A stretch of 40,470 nt of DNA from Bacilli bacterium. Lineage in GTDB: Bacteria; Bacillota_I; Bacilli_A; RF39; UBA660. The stretch spans positions 1 to 40,470 of the forward strand of contig JAFUTR010000033.1 in assembly GCA_017477845.1 (NCBI GenBank). Reading direction: 5' to 3'. The notes under the pieces were generated by a model. That model was not told the origin of the DNA and did not search any database. It saw only the letters and a program-made list of their open reading frames with translations. The position numbers were made by a program, and so were the translations under genes. Shown piece after piece: positions 18,055-23,997 of the stretch (its first letter is position 1; each line of letters begins with the position of its first letter).

Positions 18055-18264
18055 TTATTCAATTTCAATATAGTAATTACCATCAAATTCAACTTTTGTT
18101 AAGTCACAACTAAACTTTTTCATATTTGAGATAACACCTGTTTTGTAATAAAACTTAGCTAGGAACTTTTTTACAGATTTTTTATTTCTACCATCAATAA
18201 TAAAAGTGTCATATATTTTATTATTGATTTTAACTATTGCCTTATATTTTTTATTTTTCAACAT
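18055..18264 (-). CDS. Small basic protein, unknown
   Basis: 69 residues from the ATG at 18264. GGAGGAAGATT immediately precedes this ATG and settles the start. The protein is rich in Lys and aromatic residues, with alternating hydrophobic positions (YKAIVKINNKIYDTFIIDG) suggesting a small beta-rich fold. It overlaps the end of the 37-codon gene upstream by 14 bases and ends 19 bases before the next small gene, so the three small genes and the recombinase form one transcript. Confidence 0.6.
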   Translation of the reverse strand: MLKNKKYKAIVKINNKIYDTFIIDGRNKKSVKKFLAKFYYKTGVISNMKKFSCDLTKVEFDGNYYIEIE

Positions 18265-18364
18265 AATCTTCCTCCATATTATCATCACAAATTGATGCCA
18301 ATCTACATGCTGAAAAAACAAATAGTAATAACAATAACAATATAAATAGACTAATTATTATCAT
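18251..18364 (-). CDS. 37-residue small membrane or lipoprotein-like peptide
   Basis: A short gene with a near-perfect AAAGGAGG site five bases before its ATG. The product is MIIISLFILLLLLLFVFSAC followed by RLASICDDNMEEDYVEK: a hydrophobic segment ending in VFSAC, close to a lipobox (Leu/Val at -3 is replaced by Phe), then a short acidic tail. Its last 14 bases overlap the next gene, whose ribosome-binding site lies inside this coding region, a sign of coupled translation. It heads the small-gene and recombinase operon. Function unknown. Confidence 0.6.
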   Translation of the reverse strand: MIIISLFILLLLLLFVFSACRLASICDDNMEEDYVEK

Positions 18365-18566
18365 TTTTACCTCCTTTATCTATTTTTATTTATCTATCTT
18401 TATCAAACGAACTTATTAGTTTACCACTGGAATTTCACCACCAATAATTGGATATTCTCAATTGTTGCGACGGATCATATATCAACTATATTTCAACGCT
18501 CGACTGTTGACTAAACATGCGTATCATTATCTGTATTTGATAAAAATTATTTAGTTTTCAAAGAAC
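18365..18566 (-). other. Leader region of the recombinase operon with a boxA-like motif
   Basis: No gene is visible between the sigma-factor terminator and the 37-codon gene. At 18,551-18,567 the minus strand reads TGTTCTTTGAAAACTAA, very like the boxA-containing sequence of Firmicute rRNA leaders and spacers, which recruits NusB/S10 antitermination factors. About 180 bases of leader follow, including two near-copies GTTGAAATATAGTTGATATAT of a GTTGANATAT unit. Antitermination into the recombinase operon is an inference. Confidence 0.35.
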
Positions 18567-18600
18567 AAAAAAATTGGTGAGAGAAATTCTTCTCTCACCA
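18567..18600 (-). terminator. Strong intrinsic terminator after the sigma-like gene
   Basis: Minus-strand TGGTGAGAGAA pairs perfectly with TTCTCTCACCA (11 pairs, four-base loop) and is followed by ATTTTTTTG. It lies 30 bases after the stop of the sigma-like factor gene. Confidence 0.88.
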
Positions 18601-18629
18601 TTAGTAGTGAAATAATCAAAAAGTATAGT

Positions 18630-19091
18630 CTATTTTTTTAATTTTTTTGAAATTTTATTAATTGCAGAATCTATACTAAATTTAACAGCCATTTTAGTAC
18701 ATTTTTCTTCTTTTGCAATTTCATCTAGAGTCATATCATAAAAATAGTATTTTATTATTCTTCTTTTTTGAACAATAGTTAAATTGTTTAATTCTTTTTT
18801 TAACTCTTTTATTTTTAATGCGTTAATTACTTCATCCTCCAAAGAGTAATCACTAGCAATAACCTCTGAATTAAAGTTTTCGTGTAACAAGTGCTTTGAA
18901 TATTCGTAAAATCTAGCATTTTCAAATTTTTCATTTTCATCAAACAAATTAAATACTTCTCTACTTACTTCAACTTTTTGCATTACCCCTTTATTATCAT
19001 AAAAGTTAATAATGTATATATTCTTATCCTTAATGCTATTTAATATATAAGGATTATCTCTAAATCTTCTTCGTATGGGACGCTTGTCCAT
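18630..19091 (-). CDS. Sigma-70 region 4-like transcription factor of the element
   Basis: 153 residues. The last 55 (about 98-150) match sigma region 4: LTIVQKRRIIKYYFYDMTLD, EIAKEEKCTKMAVKFSIDSAINKI, a helix-turn-helix that would contact a -35 box. The N-terminal half is charged, with NIYIINFYDNKGVMQKVEVSREVFNLFDEN, and lacks a recognisable region 2, so it may be a regulator rather than a full sigma factor. Such proteins are typical of Firmicute ICEs, beside the integration genes. The ATG has GAAAGGAG upstream, but this site is enclosed in a 10-bp hairpin. A strong terminator follows. Confidence 0.8.
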   Translation of the reverse strand: MDKRPIRRRFRDNPYILNSIKDKNIYIINFYDNKGVMQKVEVSREVFNLFDENEKFENARFYEYSKHLLHENFNSEVIASDYSLEDEVINALKIKELKKELNNLTIVQKRRIIKYYFYDMTLDEIAKEEKCTKMAVKFSIDSAINKISKKLKK

Positions 19092-19098
19092 TTTTATC

Positions 19099-19129
19099 TC
19101 CTTTCAATCTCTTCTCAAAATTGAAAGGA
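19099..19129 (-). promoter_or_regulatory. Hairpin enclosing the ribosome-binding site of the sigma-like gene
   Basis: On the minus strand TCCTTTCAAT pairs perfectly with ATTGAAAGGA over an 11-base loop. The 3' arm includes the GAAAGGA that serves as ribosome-binding site, seven bases before the ATG at 19091. Folding would hide the site, so translation may depend on melting, on a bound protein, or on transcript processing. Confidence 0.65.
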
Positions 19130-19164
19130 TGGTGGACTCCTTATATTTTTAATACTAATTTAAA

Positions 19165-19198
19165 GCACAAAAAAACTATGCTTTTTCAAGCATAGTTC
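19165..19198 (-). terminator. Intrinsic terminator of the second secreted-protein cassette
   Basis: Minus-strand AACTATGCTT pairs with AAGCATAGTT around GAAA and is followed by TTTTTTG. It ends transcripts coming from the cassette at 19.4-20.9 kb and from the promoter near 19,350. Confidence 0.85.
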
Positions 19199-19281
19199 AT
19201 CCAATAAATGATTAAATCTTGTTTTTTTATCGTAGTTTTTAACCACAATATTGTTAAATAAATCCACACAATATATAACAT
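19186..19281 (-). CDS. Candidate 31-residue membrane peptide
   Basis: The 19,092-19,388 gap holds, besides regulatory sites, a short minus-strand frame from the ATG at 19281 to a TGA that falls inside the terminator stem. It encodes MLYIVWIYLTILWLKTTIKK then QDLIIYWMNYA: a hydrophobic helix followed by a basic stretch. A GGGGATGG six bases upstream is a mediocre ribosome-binding site. A promoter with paired 17-base repeats (19,350-19,386) points into it, and the transcript would be about 150 bases. It could equally be a non-coding RNA. A second overlapping frame starting MVVYVIYCVDLF runs through the terminator and is less likely. Confidence 0.35.
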   Translation of the reverse strand: MLYIVWIYLTILWLKTTIKKQDLIIYWMNYA

Positions 19282-19349
19282 ATACAACCATCCCCAAAAG
19301 AAAGTTTTTTCTTTTGTTGGCTATAATAAAACATATATATGTTGTTTTT

Positions 19350-19386
19350 AGTATCTTTTTTGGCGAATAAGTATCTTATTTTTCTA
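19350..19386 (-). promoter_or_regulatory. Paired 17-base direct repeats, set 1
   Basis: On the minus strand TAGAAAAATAAGATACT (19,370-19,386) is followed exactly 20 bases later by a copy ending CCAAAAAAGATACT (19,350-19,366). About 20 bases downstream is TATTATAG, a possible -10. The same unit and spacing occur upstream of the secreted-protein gene at 20.1 kb, so this is probably a binding site for a dimeric regulator on one DNA face. Confidence 0.55.
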
Positions 19387-19388
19387 TT

Positions 19389-20132
19389 TTACCATGAACC
19401 TGTCCAAGTCGCTACTGCTTCAGCAATTGAATCGTAGTAACTAGAGACACTTGTATCTAACACTATTCCACCAGATTGTATAACAGAATATTTTTTTGAA
19501 TTTGCTAGTGAAATACTACTCGTTGCATGTGCATAATCTGAATATGCTTTTTGAGTAATAATAGTACTTGATGTATTTTTTTCTACATCAAAGTAAAAAG
19601 TTTGTTTTAATGTATTTAGATCCCCAGTTGGTAATTTAAAACTCGTTCCAGCTCCAGATACAAATATTTGAGGATAATTTGTACTTGTTGTATAACAACT
19701 TCCACCATTATAGCAATAATACTGTTCAAAATATGTTGTATTATTATGAACCTTTACAGATTGTAAAAAACCTATACCAATTATGTCATAACTTCTAACT
19801 GCTGGCATATTTTTCCATGATAAAACATTTTTATATCGATAATAACTTCCGTTAGTTAAAATATAAGAGGTCATTCTTTTGTAAGTAGTCTCACTTACTG
19901 TTGGATTACTTTTTGTATTATTTACATCTGCTTCATTATATTCTTTTTCAGTTATTTCAACAGTAACTGAATTGTTTAAAGCTGACAATTTTTGAGAATC
20001 ATATTTGCTATATGTAATTGTTTTATAGTATTTTGTCTCTTCTGAAATTAATACAAAATCATCTTGTGCATTAACTTTAAATGGAATTATAGATAAAACC
20101 GAAACAAGTATCAATAAAAAAAATTTTCTCAT
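19389..20132 (-). CDS. Secreted protein, family shared with the gene at 27.5 kb
   Basis: 247 residues with a Sec signal peptide (basic MRK, hydrophobic core to residue 18, cleavage likely after VNA at 22). The mature part is rich in Ser, Thr, Tyr and Asn and looks all-beta, with a CYNGGSC pair. Its C-terminal 140 residues align with the protein at 27495-28241: VRSYDIIGIGF against IRSYDVIGARF, GAGTSFKLPTGD against GFGTSVKLPTGA, a following YF/YT strand, and YAHATSSISLANSKKYSV against YQHATSNISLPDSYYYTI. No cell-wall anchor or catalytic motif is seen; the function is unknown. GAAAGGAGGAATAGT before the ATG is almost the same as at the paralogue. It follows a membrane-anchored HTH gene, as does the paralogue. 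Confidence 0.8.
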   Translation of the reverse strand: MRKFFLLILVSVLSIIPFKVNAQDDFVLISEETKYYKTITYSKYDSQKLSALNNSVTVEITEKEYNEADVNNTKSNPTVSETTYKRMTSYILTNGSYYRYKNVLSWKNMPAVRSYDIIGIGFLQSVKVHNNTTYFEQYYCYNGGSCYTTSTNYPQIFVSGAGTSFKLPTGDLNTLKQTFYFDVEKNTSSTIITQKAYSDYAHATSSISLANSKKYSVIQSGGIVLDTSVSSYYDSIAEAVATWTGSW

Positions 20133-20179
20133 ACTATTCCTCCTTTCAATAATATAATAATGTATTTTATTGAAATAAA

Positions 20180-20216
20180 AGTATCTAATTTTTCTACATA
20201 GTAGCCAATTTTTCTA
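20180..20216 (-). promoter_or_regulatory. Paired 17-base direct repeats, set 2
   Basis: On the minus strand TAGAAAAATTGGCTACT (20,200-20,216) and TAGAAAAATTAGATACT (20,180-20,196) start 20 bases apart, just upstream of the secreted-protein gene at 20132. Candidate -10 sequences TACATT and TATTAT lie downstream. The unit matches set 1 at 19,350-19,386, indicating co-regulation. Confidence 0.6.
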
Positions 20217-20218
20217 TT

Positions 20219-20950
20219 TTAATTTAAAAAATACTTTTTTTGAATTCGTTCTTCATTCACATAGTAACTTATTACAAGTGAAATATTATCTGTATCTAAT
20301 TTATGCTCACTTTCACAAGCAAATGAATAGTTGGAAAAAGATTCATAAAGAGTAACATCATCAGGATAATTGTTTTCATTAGAACAGATTAACTCATCAT
20401 TGGAATAAAAATCAACATTAATTTTGTTGGTTTTTATTTCATTTTCTGTTCCTGCATTAGTATCGTCAAATATAATTTTATTAATTACTATCTTCGCTTC
20501 AGAATTATTTTGAAAAAAATAACCTGAAATATGAAAAATGTCATCAACACTAAATTTATTAATAGACCATCTATAATGATGATCAACTAAGAAAATTGTT
20601 GTAAAAGTAAATACAAGCAACGAAAATATCAACACAACTATCCTTATTGATTTTTTCTTTGTTTGTTCAGAATATATTTTTACTGCTGTAATTGTAGCTG
20701 ATTCTTTATTATCATAATTATTTTCAAATGATTCACCATTTATAATTTCCTCAACACTAACATTAAATAATTTAGACATACTTTTAATAATATCAATGTC
20801 AGGAGCAACAATACCACGTTCCCATTTTGAAACTGTTTTCTCCCCAACAAATAATTTTTCCGACAATGTTTTTTGAGTATAGCCATTTTCTTTTCTTAGT
20901 TTTGCAATGTATTCACCAATTCTAACAAGAGTTGTTTTATTTGTACTCAT
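20219..20950 (-). CDS. Membrane-anchored XRE-family regulator
   Basis: 243 residues: an XRE helix-turn-helix at about 9-64 (IGEYIAKLRKENGYTQKTLS, WERGIVAPDIDIIKSMSKLF), a linker, one membrane helix at about 99-121, and an extracellular domain of about 120 residues that looks like a beta sandwich (IVINKIIFDDTNAGTENEIK). This plan lets an outside signal alter DNA binding. The gene precedes a secreted-protein gene by 86 bases, exactly as the homologous regulator at 28.3-29.4 kb precedes the paralogous secreted protein. TATAAT at about 40 bases upstream of the ATG and a palindrome at 20,997-21,013 form its control region. Target and ligand are not known. Confidence 0.82.
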   Translation of the reverse strand: MSTNKTTLVRIGEYIAKLRKENGYTQKTLSEKLFVGEKTVSKWERGIVAPDIDIIKSMSKLFNVSVEEIINGESFENNYDNKESATITAVKIYSEQTKKKSIRIVVLIFSLLVFTFTTIFLVDHHYRWSINKFSVDDIFHISGYFFQNNSEAKIVINKIIFDDTNAGTENEIKTNKINVDFYSNDELICSNENNYPDDVTLYESFSNYSFACESEHKLDTDNISLVISYYVNEERIQKKYFLN

Positions 20951-20996
20951 ATCATCACACCTCTTACATAATTATAGTCTAAAAAAAGAAATTTTA

Positions 20997-21013
20997 GTTT
21001 ACAATTTGTAAAC
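20997..21013. promoter_or_regulatory. Perfect 17-base palindrome between divergent regulators
   Basis: GTTTACAATTTGTAAAC has eight-base arms around one base and lies between the divergent genes at 20950 (minus) and 21094 (plus), upstream of the TATAAT of the minus gene. It is the best candidate operator for one of the two XRE-type regulators. Confidence 0.65.
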
Positions 21014-21093
21014 ATTATTAATTATTTTTTCGTATTTCCCAGACTTTTGAATAATAAAACAACTTGGATGGAATAATAATTTTGGTGAGAGAT

Positions 21094-21528
21094 ATGTATT
21101 TACCAAAATTAAAAGAATTTTTTGAAGAATACAATTTAAAGCAAAAAGATGTAGCAACTAAATTGGGAATATCTCCAAAAACAATTTCAGGCTGGGCTAA
21201 TTATCATGATATTATCCCACTAGAAAAATTAGTGAAGCTATCAAACGAATATAAAATTAGTATTGATTATTTAATTGGAAAAACAAGAAATAATAATTAT
21301 AAAAAATTATGTACTGATAAGGTAATTATTGGTAAAAGATTAGCTAAGGTAAGAAAAGATAATGACAAAACAATTGAATATATAAGTAAGAAAATAAATA
21401 TATCTAATGGTGCTTATTGTGATTATGAAAATGGAAGAAATCTAATTAAAACAATTTATTTGTTAAGTCTAATAGACACATATCATAATTTATCAATTGA
21501 TGAATTATTAAAAGAAAAAAATAGTTGA
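21094..21528 (+). CDS. Tandem helix-turn-helix (XRE) regulator
   Basis: 144 residues from the ATG at 21094, with GGTGAGAG upstream; the longer frame begins at a TTG without a ribosome-binding site. It is one of very few genes on the plus strand. Two XRE domains are visible: residues 5-62 (FEEYNLKQKDVATKLGISPK, TISGWANYHDIIPLEKLVKL, SIDYLIGK) and residues 76-139 (IGKRLAKVRKDNDKTIEYIS, ISNGAYCDYENGRNLIKTIY, SIDELLKE). No sensor or membrane part. Placed between the two parts of the secreted-protein cluster, it may control them or the element; the nearby palindrome is a likely site. Confidence 0.85.
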   Translation: MYLPKLKEFFEEYNLKQKDVATKLGISPKTISGWANYHDIIPLEKLVKLSNEYKISIDYLIGKTRNNNYKKLCTDKVIIGKRLAKVRKDNDKTIEYISKKINISNGAYCDYENGRNLIKTIYLLSLIDTYHNLSIDELLKEKNS

Positions 21529-21546
21529 AATCAACTATTTTTTTTA
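21514..21546. terminator. Bidirectional terminator between convergent genes
   Basis: AAATAGTTG pairs with CAACTATTT around AAAT, with T tracts on both strands. The stop of the plus-strand regulator is inside the stem and the stop of the minus-strand gene at 21544 abuts it, so it serves both. Confidence 0.85.
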
Positions 21547-21831
21547 TCCTTTAATTATTGTTTCTTCATTTATTTTGATTCCAAGTAAATAAAAAGTATA
21601 CTTATTTACTCCATAATTTTTGTCCTCTGGATTGAAATTACCCTCAATATCAAATGAATATCCGAGACACACATAATGACCCGAACCATTATCCTTTTTC
21701 AATTCTGTACCAATACACATTATTGGCTTATTCCTATTATTTAACCTACAAAGATTTATTATTAAAAATAAACACCAAAGAAATGCTAATATTCCAATTA
21801 AGATTAATATATTTTTTTTCTTTTTAATCAT
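21544..21831 (-). CDS. Small membrane-anchored exported protein
   Basis: 95 residues with a membrane helix at 8-28 after a KKKK start, then a small extracytoplasmic domain with two cysteines (CIGTELKKDNGSGHYVCLGY) and SFDIEGNFNPEDKNYGVNKY, TFYLLGIKI. I recall similar small exported proteins in gut Firmicutes but know no function. TAGGAGGTCAA precedes the ATG. Its promoter shares a 24-base element (21 identities) and -10 spacing with the promoter of the secreted-protein gene at 27.4 kb, which ties it to the cluster. It might be an immunity or accessory protein (inference from co-regulation only). Confidence 0.68.
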   Translation of the reverse strand: MIKKKKNILILIGILAFLWCLFLIINLCRLNNRNKPIMCIGTELKKDNGSGHYVCLGYSFDIEGNFNPEDKNYGVNKYTFYLLGIKINEETIIKG

Positions 21832-21848
21832 TTGACCTCCTAATTACA

Positions 21849-21888
21849 TATATACCATCATTCAAATCATAAATCGTTCGCATTTTAT
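21849..21888 (-). promoter_or_regulatory. Shared promoter element, copy 1
   Basis: On the minus strand ATAAAATGCGAACGATTTAT followed by GATT (21,865-21,888) is ten bases upstream of TATATA (21,849-21,854). The upstream copy at 27,434-27,473 has the same layout with 21 of 24 bases identical. The hexamer at the -35 position is ACGATT, far from TTGACA, so an activator or special sigma factor is likely needed. Confidence 0.65.
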
Positions 21889-21989
21889 TATTCGAAATGT
21901 TATCTAGTTTTAAACCAAAAAGTATAGTTCTAATCATAAAATAATTCAATTATGTTTTTCTTTTCAACTAAATTTTAATATGGCAAATT

Positions 21990-22054
21990 TTAAAAATAAA
22001 GAGCGAATGTTTCACATAAAATAAAACTTTAAAATATGAAACATTTGCTCTTTT
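21990..22054 (-). terminator. Long-stem terminator after the second ABC transporter
   Basis: Minus-strand AAAAGAGCAAATGTTTCATA pairs, with few mismatches, with ATGTGAAACATTCGCTCTTT, then ATTTTTAAAA. It lies about 110 bases after the transporter stop. Its stem resembles the hairpin at 28,281-28,345. The rest of the 333-base gap 21,832-22,164 shows only the promoter element described and AT-rich sequence. Confidence 0.75.
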
Positions 22055-22164
22055 AATAAATATATGTATATATATCGAAATTATATTTTATAACAAAATA
22101 ATATATACAAACCATTTTTTTACCATTTTTGTATGTTATGTAAATTGAATTAGTTTCTCTATCT

Positions 22165-23997
22165 TCAATTAATTAAATCAATAATATTCATCTTTAAGTA
22201 TCTTCTTAATGGAATATAGACTACAATTGCACTATATGATATTAATATGACTAACACAAAAACTAATAAATATATTGGTATCATAATATCGATGCTTAAA
22301 ATAATATTTAAAATAATAGAAATAAATAAATATGTAATAATAGATAGAAATAACATTTTAAATATGTTTAGTAAATACTCACTAATTATAATAATTGATA
22401 TTTCCAACTTACTAATGTTAAAAATTTGTAAGAAGCCTATTTCTTTTTTTCTATAATATAGCTTTAAACTTAATCCATTACTAATGAAAATTATAGCAAT
22501 TACACCAAAAACAAGAAATGACAAAATACTTATATTTGCTACAAATTCTGCATCTTTTGAAATCATCAATATTCTATTTTCCCATGTATTATAAACGCTA
22601 TCTTTGGGACCATTTGAGGAATTAAATATACTTCCATTATAGATATCAACTAAATATTGTTCTTTAATTTTAACTATTATCTTATCAGTATTGTAATCAG
22701 GTTTTTTTTCACCAATAGATTTCATTAAATCATAAGGAATAAAAATTGATGGTAATGATTCGCCTCTTCCACTCTTATTTATATTTCTGTAAAAATAATT
22801 AGACGCATATAACTCAATATAATTTTCATCTGTAAGTTTAACAATTCCACTGATAACCAGTTCATTATTTTTTAATATTACTTTTTTACCAATGATTTTT
22901 GAATAATCAACATTTTCAAATTTAATTTTCGCAAACTCTTCATTGACTAGAATTTCATTATCACTTTTTGGAAATGAACCATAAGCAATTATTCCTGGTA
23001 AGTTCAAATTGCTGTCTTCTCTGTGCAACAGGTTATATGCTGTATAGTCCTTTTCATAAATATTATATTCATAATATTTATATTCGATCAAGTCATCAAC
23101 ATAATCTGACTCACTTAATGTCAAATCAATGATATCGTAGTTTTTTTGTTTTGCAATAAGTTTGATATACTCATTTTTAAAATTTATTTTTAAAGAGAGC
23201 GAAAAGAATAGTATTAAAAATAGTATTATCATAAAAACGTTTACAATTATATTTTTCTTTTTATTCTTTTTTAAAATAAATTTAAAGTCATTTATAATAC
23301 TTCTGCTATCATGTTCTTTTAAACTTCTTGATTTACTTCTACCTTTGTAATTATTTAAAAAACATTTTGAATCGTTTTTGACTATATTAACTTTTCCATA
23401 TTCAATTTCAATTTTAAAATCACATAATTCAGAATAAATATCTTTGTGAGTTGCAATTATTATTATTTTGTCTGATATATCTATTTTTTTCAAATAATTA
23501 ACAAAATTAATAGAATTATTATAATCCAAAGCTGATGTAGGTTCATCTGCAATAATAATTTCATTATCATTTAGTAAAGCTCTTATTAATGATATACGCT
23601 GTCTTTCCCCACCAGACAATTGATAAGGGAATTTGTCTAGTAAATCATATACATCAAATTTTTTTGATAATGATATTATTTTCTCTTCATTATTTTCTAT
23701 AAACTTCAAATTTTCAATTATACTAACATTTTTGAATAATAAACTTTTTTGAGTAACATAACCTATTTTTTTTCTATATAATTCGAGGAAGTCACTATTA
23801 TTTTTTACAGAAATAGATTCGTAAAACAACTCCCCATCAAAGTTAATATCCAGTCCTGAAATTATATTTAACAATGTTGTTTTTCCACTACCACTAACAC
23901 CTTTAATTACATATATATTTCCTTTATCAAAGGATAAATTAATATTATCTAGAATTTTTTTATCGTATGTCTTACTTATATTAACTAAGCTAATCAT
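22165..23997 (-). CDS. MacB-like ABC transporter (ATPase-permease fusion), second of pair
   Basis: 610 residues. The ATPase is N-terminal: Walker A GVSGSGKTT at 33-41, signature LSGGERQR at 127-134, Walker B IIIADEP at about 148-153, H-loop His184. The permease follows: a helix near 248-270, an extracytoplasmic domain of about 210 residues, then three helices near 488-510, 525-560 and 565-600. This four-helix plan with a large outer domain is that of MacB/FtsX-type transporters, which act on outer-surface substrates rather than by channel transport. The ATG overlaps the stop of the partner gene (ATGA), so the two are made together and probably form a heterodimer. Likely clients are the secreted proteins upstream or a harmful peptide (inference). 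Confidence 0.88.
   Translation of the reverse strand: MISLVNISKTYDKKILDNINLSFDKGNIYVIKGVSGSGKTTLLNIISGLDINFDGELFYESISVKNNSDFLELYRKKIGYVTQKSLLFKNVSIIENLKFIENNEEKIISLSKKFDVYDLLDKFPYQLSGGERQRISLIRALLNDNEIIIADEPTSALDYNNSINFVNYLKKIDISDKIIIIATHKDIYSELCDFKIEIEYGKVNIVKNDSKCFLNNYKGRSKSRSLKEHDSRSIINDFKFILKKNKKKNIIVNVFMIILFLILFFSLSLKINFKNEYIKLIAKQKNYDIIDLTLSESDYVDDLIEYKYYEYNIYEKDYTAYNLLHREDSNLNLPGIIAYGSFPKSDNEILVNEEFAKIKFENVDYSKIIGKKVILKNNELVISGIVKLTDENYIELYASNYFYRNINKSGRGESLPSIFIPYDLMKSIGEKKPDYNTDKIIVKIKEQYLVDIYNGSIFNSSNGPKDSVYNTWENRILMISKDAEFVANISILSFLVFGVIAIIFISNGLSLKLYYRKKEIGFLQIFNISKLEISIIIISEYLLNIFKMLFLSIITYLFISIILNIILSIDIMIPIYLLVFVLVILISYSAIVVYIPLRRYLKMNIIDLIN

Noticed and set aside
18420-18540. 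oriT-like region
   Set aside because: The short repeats here are AT-rich and no relaxase gene or nick-like inverted repeat is adjacent; it is better explained as the leader of the recombinase operon.
22082-22140. Twelve-codon frame (MVKKWFVYIILL) after the second ABC gene
   Set aside because: No ribosome-binding site and it lies in a 3' untranslated stretch before the terminator.
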